Positions 43,878-54,212 of a DNA stretch of 64,000 bases are shown in pieces. Made by a program: the position numbers and the translations under genes. Position 1 is the first letter of the stretch; each line of letters opens with the position of its first letter. The notes under the pieces were generated by a model. It had not been told where the DNA came from. It saw only the letters and a program-made list of their open reading frames with translations, and ran no database searches. Origin of the DNA: PALSA-1004 sp963829085 (GTDB taxonomy: Bacteria; Pseudomonadota; Gammaproteobacteria; Burkholderiales; SG8-41); the NCBI GenBank assembly GCA_963829085.1, contig CAWHHJ010000004.1:62001-126000 (forward strand), given 5' to 3'.

Positions 43878-45076
43878 TCACTCAAACTTAAGGCCCGATT
43901 TTTCGGCCACCGTATGCATATCCTTGTCGCCGCGTCCCGACAGATTTACAAGGAGGATTTGGTCCTTCTTCAAGCGCGGCGCCATTTTCGCGGCGTAGGC
44001 AAGCGCGTGGCTCGATTCGAGCGCCGGAATAATTCCTTCGAGCCTGCACAATTGATGAAATGCCTCCAATGCCTCGTCATCGGTCACTGCTACGTATTCG
44101 GCGCGGCCGCTGTCTTTAAGCCACGCGTGCTCGGGCCCTACGCCGGGATAGTCGAGCCCCGCCGAGATCGAATGCGTTTCGATGATCTGGCCATTGTCGT
44201 CCTGCATGAGATAGGTGCGATTGCCGTGCAGCACACCCGGCTTACCGGCGCACAGCGTCGCGGCGTGTTTGCCGGTTTCGAGACCATGGCCGGCGGCTTC
44301 AACACCGACGATGCGCACTTTCTCGTTCTCGATGTACGGATAGAAGAGGCCCATCGCGTTAGAGCCGCCGCCCACGCAGGCAAGATACGGCATCGGGCTG
44401 GCGTCCGGTCAACTCCATCATCTGCGCCTTTGCCTCGATGCCGATCACCGACTGGAAGTCGCGCACCATCATTGGATATGGATGCGGACCAGCGACCGTG
44501 CCAATGATATAGAAGGTATCGTTGACATTGGTGACCCAGTCGCGCATTGCTTCGTTGAGCGCGTCCTTGAGCGTCTTCGAGCCGGACTCCACAGGAACCA
44601 CGCTGGCCCCGAGTAATTTCATCCTGTAAACGTTTTGCGCCTGGCGCTTGATATCTTCAGAGCCCATGTATACGACGCATTTCATTCCGAAGCGCGCGGC
44701 TATGGTCGCCGTGGCGACGCCGTGCTGTCCCGCGCCGGTTTCCGCGATCACTCGCGGCTTTCCCATGCGCTTCGCTAACAATCCCTGACCCACCGTATTG
44801 TTGATCTTGTGGGCGCCCGTATGGTTCAGGTCTTCCCGCTTGAGGTAGACCTGCGCGCCGCCGAAATGCTCGGACCAGCGACGGGCATGGTAGATCGGAC
44901 TCGGACGACCAACATAATGTTTGAGTTCGTATTCGAACTCGGCAACGAATTCGGGATCTTTGCGATAACGCTCGTACGCCGCCTTCAATTCATCGAGCGC
45001 TTCGATCAGGGTTTCCGCAACAAACACGCCCCCGTACGTTTCCGAAGTGGCCGCTGTCGTCGGGCAGGTCATACAT
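43878..45076 (-). CDS. trpB: Tryptophan synthase beta subunit (two frameshifts)
   Basis: PLP enzyme condensing indole with serine, about 399 residues. The true start is the ATG at 45076, giving M-Y-D-L-P-D-D-S-G-H-F-G; the frame changes in a G5 run near 45040 to Y-G-G-V-F-V-A-E-T. The PLP lysine is in N-H-T-G-A-H-K-I-N-N, followed by E-T-G-A-G-Q-H-G. A second break near 44395 joins P-D-A-V to A-C-V-G-G-G-S-N-A, the phosphate loop. The start overlaps the trpF stop by 8 nt. Confidence 0.95.
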
Positions 45077-45692
45077 CTGCACTGCACACCTCTCTCATGA
45101 ATGCCGCGATTTTTTGCGGGTCTTTAATGCCGGCGGTCGCTTCCACACCCGAACTCACATCCACCGCCCATGGCCCGACGCGTCGTATGGCATCGGCAAC
45201 GTTGCCGGCATTCAGGCCGCCCGACAATATCACCGGCAGGGGTAAGTCATGAGGGATGAGCGACCAGTCGAACACGGTGCCGGTGCCGCCATGCGTGCCG
45301 TCGACGAACGCATCAAGCAGCAGAGCGCGCGCAGCACTATGAAGGCCAGCGTATTGTAGCAAATCGGTCTGCGGGCGAACCCTGACAGCCTTGATGTAGG
45401 GCTTGCGGAAGCGCGCGCAGAATGCAGGCGCTTCATCGCCGTGAAACTGCAGCAGGTCGAGCGGAACCTGCGCAAGTACGTTTTCGATGTGGTTTTCATC
45501 AGCGTTTACAAATAGCCCGACTGCGCTCACGAACGGCGGCAAGTTCGTTACTATTTGCGCCGCGCGGCGGACGTCGACGTTGCGCGGGCTGGGCGCATAA
45601 AAGATGAAACCGAGCGCACGGGCACCAAGCCGTACCGCCGTCTGTGCATCTTCATCGCGCGTGACACCGCAAATTTTTACCGCAGTTGCCAT
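45069..45692 (-). CDS. trpF: Phosphoribosylanthranilate isomerase
   Basis: A 207-residue TIM barrel catalysing the third step of tryptophan synthesis. The catalytic cysteine is Cys8 in K-I-C-G-V-T-R, and the aspartate is in L-L-D-A-F-V-D-G. L-S-G-G-L-N-A-G-N-V and D-V-S-S-G-V-E form the phosphate site. It is intact and overlaps trpB by 8 nt; truA lies 9 nt upstream, so truA-trpFBA-accD are co-transcribed. Confidence 0.96.
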   Translation of the reverse strand: MATAVKICGVTRDEDAQTAVRLGARALGFIFYAPSPRNVDVRRAAQIVTNLPPFVSAVGLFVNADENHIENVLAQVPLDLLQFHGDEAPAFCARFRKPYIKAVRVRPQTDLLQYAGLHSAARALLLDAFVDGTHGGTGTVFDWSLIPHDLPLPVILSGGLNAGNVADAIRRVGPWAVDVSSGVEATAGIKDPQKIAAFMREVCSADV

Positions 45693-45701
45693 AGTGTCGG
45701 T

Positions 45702-46490
45702 TCAGGTTTGTTCATACGGCCATGCGCTTCGATTGCGCTGAGGCAAGCCCCACTTGGCATCATAGCTCACGTGCTCGAGGTACAACCCCGCGGCATCAAC
45801 GGTCGGAGCCGCCAGCGCTCGATCGCGGCTTGACAGCACACGCGCTAACCACTCGGGATCCTGCCTGCCATTACCCACATAGATCAGACTGCCGACGATG
45901 TTGCGAACCATGTGGTGAAGGAATCCATTTGCCGCAAGCTCGAATATGACGTAATCGCCGCTGACATGCACATCGAGACATCGCAACTCGCGCACCGGCG
46001 ATTTCGCCTGACATTCGGACGAACGGAATGCGCTGAAATCATGCTCGCCGAGCAACGCAGATGCAGCCTCGCGCATGCTACCCAGATCGAGTGGCGCATG
46101 GTACCAGCCGACCCGGCCGTGATTGACCGCTGGCCGCACCGGATGGTTCAGGAGAATGTAGCGATACCGGCGCTCGAAAGCGGAATAGCGTGCGTTGAAT
46201 TCCAGCGGCACTGGCCGCATCCAGGTCACAGCAAGGCCGGACGGCAGGAGAGCATTCGTCCCACGTATCCACGCGGACTCGCGTCGGTCCGCATCGCTGT
46301 CAAAATGGACGACCTGGCCGAGGGCGTGCACGCCCGCGTCTGTGCGTCCCGCACAAATGGTCGCCACGTCGTGGCCGGCGATGTCTGTCAGTGCTCGCTC
46401 GAGCGCATCCTGCGCGGAACACCGCGACGGCTGTGTCTGCCATCCACAGAAATTGCGGCCATCGTATTCAATACCCAGTGCGATTCGCAT
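45702..46490 (-). CDS. truA: tRNA pseudouridine(38-40) synthase
   Basis: A 262-residue enzyme that isomerises uridines 38-40 in the anticodon arm. The catalytic aspartate is in A-G-R-T-D-A-G-V-H-A near residue 50. G-I-E-Y-D-G-R-N-F-C-G-W at the start and F-L-H-H-M-V-R-N near 200 are family signatures. It is separated from fimV by a terminator, so it probably has its own promoter in the 99-nt gap. Confidence 0.96.
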   Translation of the reverse strand: MRIALGIEYDGRNFCGWQTQPSRCSAQDALERALTDIAGHDVATICAGRTDAGVHALGQVVHFDSDADRRESAWIRGTNALLPSGLAVTWMRPVPLEFNARYSAFERRYRYILLNHPVRPAVNHGRVGWYHAPLDLGSMREAASALLGEHDFSAFRSSECQAKSPVRELRCLDVHVSGDYVIFELAANGFLHHMVRNIVGSLIYVGNGRQDPEWLARVLSSRDRALAAPTVDAAGLYLEHVSYDAKWGLPQRNRSAWPYEQT

Positions 46491-46514
46491 CGCTCGAATG
46501 AGCTCTCAAAATGA

Positions 46515-46544
46515 AACTGGCCGCACCGTCAAGTGCAGCCAGTT
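46515..46544 (-). terminator. Intrinsic terminator after fimV
   Basis: AACTGGC (46515-46521) pairs with GCCAGTT (46538-46544), and GCAC with GTGC inside it. In the fimV direction the hairpin is followed by TTTCATTTT. It lies between fimV and truA. Confidence 0.8.
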
Positions 46545-46589
46545 GATGTGCTACAGCGACGCTTCGGCGAATCGCCGGCGCCGATACGG

Positions 46590-49565
46590 TCAGGCGAGGG
46601 TCGCGAGGAGCTGCTGCGCTTCAGCGTTCTGCGCTGCGTCGCCTTCCTTGATAACCTCCTGCAGAATTTCACGCGCCCCGTCCTTGTCGCCCATTTCCTG
46701 GTAGGCCTTCGCAAGATCGAACTTCGTCTGGACGTCGTACCAATGATCGTCCTTCGGACCGCTCGCAGGTGGCACCGGCGTGCTCGGCGGCTCGTCGAGA
46801 TCGAAACTGATGTTTTCAATGCTGTGGCTGGGCGACTTGGGCGCCGGCGTGGCGTCCGCAGTCATATCATAGTGAGGATCCGGATGCAGCGGATGTATCG
46901 TGGTCGCCCCCGGTGGCTTTGCGCCTTCCAATGAAGCGGGACTGCCGAGGTCGAGGTCCATGTGAAGCGCCGCGGCTTTGTCCTGATTCTCGGGCGAAAC
47001 CACGGCGGTACTATCCTGCTTAAAACCGCTGGATGTTGTGGCCGCAGGGCGAGCAGAAGCTCCGGTCGTCGAGCCAAAATTGAAATCGATGACACTCACC
47101 ATCGGCATCGCGGAGTCACCAGTGACATTTGTTTTCATGGTGTCTTCGTTCGGACCGTCGAGCGTAATGTCGGTCACTGTTGCAGCACCGGTTACCGGCA
47201 CGTTCAATGTAAAGTCCGGGACGGAGGCAGCGCCGTCTTTGAATGCGTCGATGACTGCAGAGTCGGACGTGATGTCCTGGGTTTTTGCGATCGTAGCTTC
47301 GGGCGCTTCGGCCATGCTCGCCAATTCGCCGGGACGCATCACCTGCGTTTTCGCTAACGCGCTATCTAGCGAGATGTCCGGTTTATTTACCGTAACGTCC
47401 GGCGCCAGTTCGAGATCGAAGTCGAGATCCGTGCCGCCGCCCGCCGCAACGGCGTGTGCAGGTTCCATAGGCGCCGATTTTCCGGCTTCATACAGCGTGT
47501 TCTCCGCGTCGAATGCATAGCCCATGGCCGCAGCCTTGAGCCAATTGTCACCGAGTCCCGACGTTTGCGTGTGCAGGTCACGCGCAATCCGTTCAAAACC
47601 GCTCTTGTCTTTTCGCGCTGCATAGATCTGCAGCAGCTTGAGCTGCGCCTCTTCGTGGCGCGGATTCTTTTCCAGCGCTTCTTTGAGTACTTCTTCGGCT
47701 TGCGCATCGCGGCCAAAGTTCAAATACAAATCGGCCTCGGCGAGCGGATCTACATCATCGAGCGCAGCGACGGGCACCGATGCCGCAGGCGCTGCAGCCA
47801 TGGCTGCGCTCGCGGCCGGACTGATCTTGGGAGCAGCGCGTAGGTCCATGCGATCTTCGCGAACGATCTGCTGCCGGCTCCGGCGCTTGACGAGATAAGC
47901 ACCAGTGCCCAGCACAAGGAGCCCGCCCAACGCACCGGCAAGATACAGAGGATCGGTCGCGACGGCGATTGCCTGATCAACGAGATCCGGCTCGGGCGGA
48001 GGCGGCGGCGGCGCGACAACTTTCGGTTTCGGCGCGACCGCGACCGGAGCTTCTTTCGGCGCCTCGACCTTAGCCGGGTCGGTTACGGGCGGCTTATCGG
48101 CGACTGCGGCCTGATCGGTCTTCGCACCGTCCGACGCTTTGCCCGCGTCTTTGGGCGCATTGAGCGCGGCATCGGTCCTGATTGGCTCGGGCTTCGCAGC
48201 CTGTTGTGCCCTCACTGCATCTGCCTTGGCCGCATCGGCCTTTGCGGCGTCGGCCTTGGCTGCATCAGCCTTGGCTGCGTCCGCTTTGGCGGGTTCGGCC
48301 TTTGCACTTGGCTCCGCTTTCGCCGGCGGTGGCGGCGTGATCGCCGCAACGGGAGGCGGAGCAACGGCCGGCTTGCTCGAGGGCGGCACGGCGCCTTTCA
48401 TCTCGAGCAGACGCTGCATGTCCTTGATATTTTTTTCGAGTTGCGCGACACGGTTATTCGCCTCGGCAAGCGCTTTCTCACGCGCAATTGCCTCTTCCTC
48501 AAGCATGCGCATGCGCTCCGCGCCGGACGCCGGTTTGCCAGCACCTGGCTTGCCACCGGCAGGCGCCTCTCCCTTCGAAAGCTTCAATACCTCGCCGGGC
48601 TTCGATGCGGCGGCTGCTTTATCTTCTGCCGCGCCGGTTATCTTGCCTGCTGCCGCTGACTTGCCGCCTTCCTCGACTGCTGGCGCAGCGTCCGCGAGTT
48701 TCTGGCGATAGCTGTTCCAGTTCGCCGTCTGTACGCGCACTTCCTTGACTGCCTCAGGTTGCCCCGTCTCAGCAGCTTGTGCTGCGTCGGGAACCCGAAG
48801 AATCTTGCCGGTCTTGAGGCGGTTCATATTACCGACGAATGCGTCGGTGTTATTGCGGTAAAGGCTGACCAGCATCTGCTCGAGCGTCACGTTTTCCGGT
48901 TTAACGCTCGACGCAATCTTGGCCAGGGTGTCGCCTCGCTTGACCTCGTATTCGCTCGCGGTCGCGCCGGGTGCAGGCGACTGCGGCGCAGATGCTTGCG
49001 CGCTTGAACGTGAACGTTCGGGCCGCGGAGTCGTGGCAGCCGGCTGCCGCTTAGCCGCGGGCTCCTGCACCTTTGACTGGGCCGGTTTGCTTTCCGCGGG
49101 CAGCGGCGTAACTGAAACTGCAGGTGGTGTCGTCTGAGCTTGTGCTACTGGGCCGGTCGGCGAAAAGCCGACCGGATCAATCAGCGTCGTGTACTCACGC
49201 AGGATGCGTCCCTGGCCCCAACTCAATTCGACGAGCACTGCAAGAAAGGGATCGTTCACAGGGCGCGTGGATACCAGCCTCACGTATGGACTACCGTTGG
49301 CGCGACGCTCGATGTTCAGGCGAACGCCGATCAGCGCAGGACTGTATTGAATATTCGCTTCTTGAAAAGCTTCCGGCGGCGCGAGGCGCGCGGTGAGCGT
49401 GGGAAGTTCGTCTTTCTGCACGGAAACGATGTCGATTTCCGCTGAGAGCGGCTGGCCGAGCGAGGAAAGCAGCGTAAATTTCCCGAGACCGGCGGCATGC
49501 GCTAACGATGGCGCAACGCCCAGCATCATTGCACAGAACAATGTTTTATATGGGAATTCGCGCAC
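46590..49565 (-). CDS. fimV: FimV/HubP-family polar hub protein
   Basis: A 991-residue protein. In order: signal peptide (L-A-H-A-A-G), FimV N-terminal domain (L-L-S-S-L-G-Q-P-L-S-A-E), LysM domain near 205-260 (V-K-R-G-D-T-L-A-K-I), a coiled coil near 350-390, a Lys-Ala-Asp-Ala-Ala repeat, one transmembrane segment near 545, a TPR-like stretch (E-A-D-L-Y-L-N-F-G-R) and the conserved C-terminal TPR motif (K-F-D-L-A-K-A-Y-Q-E-M-G-D). FimV binds peptidoglycan and organises polar machinery, including type IV pili. The start is GTG. The long acidic cytoplasmic part is typical. Confidence 0.95.
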   Translation of the reverse strand: MREFPYKTLFCAMMLGVAPSLAHAAGLGKFTLLSSLGQPLSAEIDIVSVQKDELPTLTARLAPPEAFQEANIQYSPALIGVRLNIERRANGSPYVRLVSTRPVNDPFLAVLVELSWGQGRILREYTTLIDPVGFSPTGPVAQAQTTPPAVSVTPLPAESKPAQSKVQEPAAKRQPAATTPRPERSRSSAQASAPQSPAPGATASEYEVKRGDTLAKIASSVKPENVTLEQMLVSLYRNNTDAFVGNMNRLKTGKILRVPDAAQAAETGQPEAVKEVRVQTANWNSYRQKLADAAPAVEEGGKSAAAGKITGAAEDKAAAASKPGEVLKLSKGEAPAGGKPGAGKPASGAERMRMLEEEAIAREKALAEANNRVAQLEKNIKDMQRLLEMKGAVPPSSKPAVAPPPVAAITPPPPAKAEPSAKAEPAKADAAKADAAKADAAKADAAKADAVRAQQAAKPEPIRTDAALNAPKDAGKASDGAKTDQAAVADKPPVTDPAKVEAPKEAPVAVAPKPKVVAPPPPPPEPDLVDQAIAVATDPLYLAGALGGLLVLGTGAYLVKRRSRQQIVREDRMDLRAAPKISPAASAAMAAAPAASVPVAALDDVDPLAEADLYLNFGRDAQAEEVLKEALEKNPRHEEAQLKLLQIYAARKDKSGFERIARDLHTQTSGLGDNWLKAAAMGYAFDAENTLYEAGKSAPMEPAHAVAAGGGTDLDFDLELAPDVTVNKPDISLDSALAKTQVMRPGELASMAEAPEATIAKTQDITSDSAVIDAFKDGAASVPDFTLNVPVTGAATVTDITLDGPNEDTMKTNVTGDSAMPMVSVIDFNFGSTTGASARPAATTSSGFKQDSTAVVSPENQDKAAALHMDLDLGSPASLEGAKPPGATTIHPLHPDPHYDMTADATPAPKSPSHSIENISFDLDEPPSTPVPPASGPKDDHWYDVQTKFDLAKAYQEMGDKDGAREILQEVIKEGDAAQNAEAQQLLATLA
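48216..48300 (-). repeat. 15-bp coding repeat in fimV (K-A-D-A-A units)
   Basis: About five tandem units encode Lys-Ala-Asp-Ala-Ala, with synonymous differences between copies. Such a repeat can expand or contract by slippage in whole codons, changing linker length without breaking the frame. Confidence 0.8.
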
Positions 49566-49615
49566 TGCCCGTCCTCTTATTATTTATGCGACAAGTAAAC
49601 TAACATCAAATAGTT

Positions 49616-49634
49616 AGGGTTGCAAGCTAACCCT
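49616..49634. promoter_or_regulatory. Inverted repeat in the asd-fimV gap
   Basis: AGGGTT (49616-49621) is perfectly repeated in inverted order as AACCCT (49629-49634). No T-run follows in either direction. It lies about 50 nt upstream of the fimV start in a relatively A+T-rich stretch, so it may be an operator in the fimV promoter or a weak end signal for asd. I see nothing else in the 208-bp gap. Confidence 0.35.
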
Positions 49635-49773
49635 TCCTCTGACTTTGTATGTCTACGGCCCAGCGGGAAATGAAGATTTTATCAGAGAGGATTTGGCGGC
49701 CTGCGTGGCAAAGTGCCTGCGATCAACGTTTTAATTATTCGGGACGCTTTTGACCGTCGAGGACCGCCGTGCG

Positions 49774-50898
49774 TTATTTCTCGATCAGTATGCGAAGCAT
49801 GCGTCGCAACGGTTCGGCCGCTCCCCACAACAACTGGTCGCCGACCGTAAACGCTGAAAGGTACTCGCCGCCCATTGCAAGCTTGCGCAATCGACCAACC
49901 GGAATATGCATTTGTCCTGTTACGGCTGCCGGCGTCAGTTCCTTCTCCGAGCGTTCACGCGCGTTTGGCACAACACGAACCCAGTCGTTCGCTGATGCAA
50001 TGATGTCGGCGATCTCGTCGAGAGGCACGTTCCTCTTGAGCTTAATGGTCAAACCCTGGCTATGGCAACGCATAGCGCCGACTCGCACGCATAAGCTTTC
50101 GACCGGCGTTACCGGTGTGCCGAACGCTGTGCCGCGGCCAAGTATCTTGTTAGTTTCCGCGCCGCCTTTCCACTCTTCAAGTGACATGCCATTACCCATG
50201 TCCTGATCGATCCATGGAATCAAATTTCCCGCGAGCGGCACGCCACGGAAATTTTCCATCGGCAAAGTGCCGTCAGTTTGCTTGGCGTGCACTCTACGAT
50301 CAATTTCAAGAATCGCAGATGCTGGATCCGCAAGCAGAGACCTCACTTCGGCATTGACGAGCCCGAACTGAGTTAGAAGCTCGCGCATATGCTGTGCACC
50401 GCCGCCTGACGCTGCCTGATACGTCATGCACGTCATCCATTCGACGAGATCGTGCTTGAACAGGCCATGCAGTCCCATCAACATGCAACTCACGGTGCAG
50501 TTGCCGCCGATATAGTTCCGGATGCCTTTACTTAGCGCGTTCTTGATGACCGGCATGTTTACCGGATCCAGAACGATGATCGCATCGTCTTTCATGCGCA
50601 GGGTCTTCGCCGCATCGATCCAGTAGCCGTTCCAGCCCGCTGCGCGCAAACGCGGATACATTTCAGTGGTGTACTCGCCGCCCTGGCACGTGATGATCAC
50701 ATCCATTGCTTTGAGCGCGCCAACATCCGAGGCGTCCTGCAATCGATGATTGCCCTTTCCAATCGCCGGACCCTCACCGCCGATTTGCGACGTGCTGAAA
50801 AAAACCGGCTCGATGTGGTCGAAGTCGCGCTCGGTCTTCATGCGCTGCATGAGCACCGAACCGACCATCCCCCGCCACCCGACAAACCCTGTCCGCAT
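49774..50898 (-). CDS. asd: Aspartate-semialdehyde dehydrogenase
   Basis: A 374-residue NADP-dependent enzyme making aspartate semialdehyde, the branch point to lysine, threonine, methionine and cell wall. G-F-V-G-W-R-G-M-V-G-S-V is the nucleotide site, the catalytic Cys is in G-G-N-C-T-V-S-C, and the acid/base His is in R-C-H-S-Q-G. I use the ATG at 50898 (M-R-T-G-F-V-G-W); a TTG two codons earlier is possible. It lies between leuB and fimV, the standard betaproteobacterial position. Confidence 0.96.
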   Translation of the reverse strand: MRTGFVGWRGMVGSVLMQRMKTERDFDHIEPVFFSTSQIGGEGPAIGKGNHRLQDASDVGALKAMDVIITCQGGEYTTEMYPRLRAAGWNGYWIDAAKTLRMKDDAIIVLDPVNMPVIKNALSKGIRNYIGGNCTVSCMLMGLHGLFKHDLVEWMTCMTYQAASGGGAQHMRELLTQFGLVNAEVRSLLADPASAILEIDRRVHAKQTDGTLPMENFRGVPLAGNLIPWIDQDMGNGMSLEEWKGGAETNKILGRGTAFGTPVTPVESLCVRVGAMRCHSQGLTIKLKRNVPLDEIADIIASANDWVRVVPNARERSEKELTPAAVTGQMHIPVGRLRKLAMGGEYLSAFTVGDQLLWGAAEPLRRMLRILIEK

Positions 50899-50957
50899 AA
50901 TCAATGAATGGATTAAATTACGTCTAACGTTGGTTCTTCTGCTGCGTTGACGCTCGC

Positions 50958-52027
50958 GCTAGCGCATCGCCGCAATAACGGCGTCACCCATCTCACTCGT
51001 GCTGACCCGTCGCATCTCGGTTTCATGGATGTCGGCCGTACGATAGCCCTGCGCGAGAACTTTCCTGACCGCGCCCTCAATGCGCTTCGCTTCATCGTCG
51101 AGATCGAATGTATATCGGAGCATCATCGCGACGGACAGGATCGTGGCGAGCGGGATTGGCGATATTTTTGCCCGCTATATCGGGCGCCGAACCGTGCGCC
51201 GGCTCATACAGGCCTTTGTTCTGCGAATCAAGCGATGCCGACGGCAGCATACCTATCGACCCGGTCAGCATTGACGCCTCATCGGACAGGATGTCCCCGA
51301 ACATGTTGCCGGTGACAATCACGTCGAATTGTTTTGGATTTCGCACGAGCTGCATCGCGGCGTTATCGACATACATATGTGATAACTCGACTTCCGGATA
51401 GCTTTTAGCGACGTCTTTAACCACTTCGCGCCAAAAGCGGCTCGTCTCGAGCACGTTCTCTTTGTCGACTGAAGTGAGCCTGCGGCCACGTTTCATTGCA
51501 GCCTTGAAACCGACGTCTGCGATACGCCTGATCTCCGGCTCCGAGTAAAGCATCGTGTCATAACCTTCGCGTTCGCCGCGGGCATTGGTGCGGCGCCCGC
51601 GCGGCTCACCGAAATAAACATCACCCGTCAATTCGCGCAGGATGAGAATGTCGAGGCCCGACACCAGCTCCGGCTTGAGCGATGAAGCGCTCGCGAGCTC
51701 GTCGAACACCTGCGCAGGACGCAGATTCGCGAATAGTCCAAGCTCCTTTCGGATGCGCAAGATGCCCTGCTCGGGGCGCTTCTCGCGCGGCAGAGCGTCG
51801 TATTGGGGCCCGCCGACTGCGCCACACAGCACTGCGTCAGCTTCGCGCGCCAGCTTAAGCGTCGCTGCAGGTAATGGATCGCCTGCCGCGTCATAGCCTG
51901 CTCCGCCATACGGCGCAGTCTCGATCTCAAGCTTGAGGCCATCGCGCCGCAAGACTTCGAGCGCCTTCATCGCTTGTGCGATGATTTCGGGCCCGATGCC
52001 GTCTCCCGCAAGCACTGCGATTTTCAT
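50958..52027 (-). CDS. leuB: 3-isopropylmalate dehydrogenase (one frameshift)
   Basis: Oxidises and decarboxylates 3-isopropylmalate in leucine synthesis. A-G-D-G-I-G-P-E starts the protein, R-E-L-T-G-D-V-Y-F-G-E-P and D-K-E-N-V-L-E are in the substrate site, N-M-F-G-D-I-L-S-D-E-A binds metal, and H-G-S-A-P-D-I-A binds NAD. The frame breaks near 51160 just after N-P. The other frame continues L-A-T-I-L-S-V-A-M and ends at 50958 after A-V-I-A-A-M-R, giving about 356 residues. Confidence 0.95.
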
Positions 52028-52105
52028 TGCTTCGCCTCGTGACTATCCATTCCGCAAGAGAACTGAGTCATTCTCTCGTCGGCACCGACGCTTTCGAAAC
52101 TACTG

Positions 52106-52748
52106 CTATTGATTGAACAGCCAGGGCTGCTGCTTTTGCCGCTTTGACTTCGAACGCTTTGATCTTGTCGGCGTGCTCGAGCGTCAATCCGATCTCGTCG
52201 AGCCCGTTCATCAGACAATGTTTGCGGAAAGCGTCGATCTCGAAATTGAATGTGTCGCCGCCGGGGGTTGTGACGCTCTGCTCTTCGAGATCGATCGCGA
52301 GCCGATAACCGGGCTGGCCCTCTGCTTCTTTAAACAGCTTGTCGACGATCTTGCTGTCGAGCCGTATCAGCAGCAAACCATTCTTGAAACTGTTGGTAAA
52401 AAATATGTCGGCGAAGCTTGGCGCGATCACCGCCTGGAAACCGTATTGCAGCAACGCCCACGGCGCGTGCTCGCGTGACGAACCACAGCCGAAGTTTTCG
52501 CGTGCAAGCAGGATTTGCGCGCCGCGATAGCGGGGCTGGTTGAGAACAAAATCGGGATTGAGCGGCCGCTTGGAATTGTCCATGCCCGGCTCGCCATGAT
52601 CGAGATACCGCCACTCGTCGAACAGATTCGGGCCGTAACCCGTGCGCTTGATTGACTTGAGAAACTGCTTGGGTATTACGGCGTCCGTGTCGACATTCGC
52701 GCGATCGAGCGGCGCTACGAGCCCTTCGCGTGAAACAAATTTGTCCAT
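52106..52748 (-). CDS. leuD: 3-isopropylmalate dehydratase small subunit (frameshift near the 3' end)
   Basis: Small subunit of isopropylmalate isomerase. N-V-D-T-D-A-V-I-P-K-Q-F and N-F-G-C-G-S-S-R-E-H-A are diagnostic. Uncorrected, the frame runs on to 52068 with an alanine-rich tail not seen in the family. One base change near 52140-52150 gives the normal ending Q-K-Q-Q-P-W-L-F-N-Q with a stop at 52106-52108, about 213 residues. It is 9 nt after leuC. Confidence 0.95.
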
Positions 52749-52757
52749 AACAATTCC

Positions 52758-54167
52758 CTAGGCAAGCGTTCGCACGTCGACGAAGTGACCTTCAACCGCC
52801 GCAGCGGCAGCCATTGCGGGGCTGACGAGATGCGTGCGGCCGCCGGCACCCTGGCGACCTTCAAAATTGCGGTTGGATGTCGACGCGCAGCGTTCACCGG
52901 GCGACAGCTGATCTTCATTCATGCCGAGGCACATCGAGCAACCGGGCTCACGCCACTCGAAGCCAGCCGCAACGAAGATCTTGTCGAGACCTTCCTGCTC
53001 CGCTTGTCTTTTAACAAGACCCGATCCAGGAACCACCATCGCAAGACGGACGTTCGATGCTACTTTGCGCCCGCGCGCCACAGTCGCCGCAGAGCGTAGA
53101 TCTTCGATACGGGAATTCGTGCACGCGCCGATGAAAACCTTGTCGATGGTGATTTCCGTGATCGGTGTGTTGGGCTTCAACGCCATGTACTTGAGCGCGC
53201 GCTCGATGCCTTCGCGCTTGACGGGATTGGCTTCCTTTGCCGGGTCCGGGACCTTGCCGCCAACCGTGCTCACCATTTCGGGCGACGTGCCCCAGGTGAC
53301 TTGCGGCTCTATGGTCACCGCGTCGAGCGTCACGACCTTGTCAAACTTGGCTCCGTCGTCGCTCTTGAGCGTACGCCAGTGAGCGACCGCCTGGTCCCAC
53401 ATTGCGCCAGTCGGCGCGAGCGGGCGACCCTTGACGTAATCGATTGTGGTCTCATCAACGGCGACCATGCCCGCACGTGCGCCCGCCTCGATCGCCATGT
53501 TGCAGAGCGTAAGGCGCCCTTCGACCGACAGCTTGCGAACTGCGCTGCCGGCGAATTCGATTGCATGGCCGGTGCCGCCGGCGGTACCGATCTTGCCGAT
53601 GATCGCGAGCGCAATGTCTTTGGCCGTGATGCCGGTGCCGACTTCGCCGTCGACGATGATTTGCATCGATTTCGATTTTTTCGCAACCAGACACTGCGTG
53701 GCCAACACGTGTTCGACTTCGGACGTCCCGATACCGAACGCAAGACAGCCGAGTGCACCGTGGGTGCTCGTGTGCGAATCCCCGCATACAACCGTCATGC
53801 CGGGCAGCGTTGCGCCGTTTTCCGGCCCGATGACATGGACAATTCCCTGCCTGTCATGCAGGAACGGAAAGTACGACAGCGCGCCATGTTCCTTGATGTT
53901 TGCGTCGAGCGTCTCGACCTGTAGCCTCGAGATAGGATCTTTAATGCCCTGGTCCCAGTCGCGCGTTGGCGTATTGTGATCGGCGGTCGCGACGATTGAC
54001 CCGACGCGCCATGGCTTGCGCTTCGCGAGCTTCAGGCCTTCGTAAGCCTGCGGGCTCGTGACTTCGTGTACCAGATGCCGGTCGACATAGATAAGAGCGG
54101 TGCCGTCGTCATCTTCCTGAACGACGTGATCGTCCCACAATTTGTCGTAAAGCGTGCGCGGGGTCAT
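52758..54167 (-). CDS. leuC: 3-isopropylmalate dehydratase large subunit
   Basis: A 469-residue aconitase-family protein that isomerises 2- to 3-isopropylmalate. The [4Fe-4S] cysteines are in I-G-A-C-T-N-S-R and P-G-C-S-M-C-L-G. C-G-D-S-H-T-S-T-H-G is the substrate loop, and the family start M-x-x-R-T-L-Y-D-K-L-W is present. It is intact. leuCDB-asd form one minus-strand operon. I see no leucine-rich leader peptide in the 45-nt gap upstream. Confidence 0.97.
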   Translation of the reverse strand: MTPRTLYDKLWDDHVVQEDDDGTALIYVDRHLVHEVTSPQAYEGLKLAKRKPWRVGSIVATADHNTPTRDWDQGIKDPISRLQVETLDANIKEHGALSYFPFLHDRQGIVHVIGPENGATLPGMTVVCGDSHTSTHGALGCLAFGIGTSEVEHVLATQCLVAKKSKSMQIIVDGEVGTGITAKDIALAIIGKIGTAGGTGHAIEFAGSAVRKLSVEGRLTLCNMAIEAGARAGMVAVDETTIDYVKGRPLAPTGAMWDQAVAHWRTLKSDDGAKFDKVVTLDAVTIEPQVTWGTSPEMVSTVGGKVPDPAKEANPVKREGIERALKYMALKPNTPITEITIDKVFIGACTNSRIEDLRSAATVARGRKVASNVRLAMVVPGSGLVKRQAEQEGLDKIFVAAGFEWREPGCSMCLGMNEDQLSPGERCASTSNRNFEGRQGAGGRTHLVSPAMAAAAAVEGHFVDVRTLA

Positions 54168-54212
54168 AGCTAAACAGAGTGTTTGCGAACCTGAAATTAT
54201 CCCACATTCTGC

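Noticed and set aside
48216..48300. Tandem repeats considered as a CRISPR or minisatellite locus.
   Set aside because: The units are 15 bp, contiguous, in frame and encode K-A-D-A-A inside fimV; there are no spacers.
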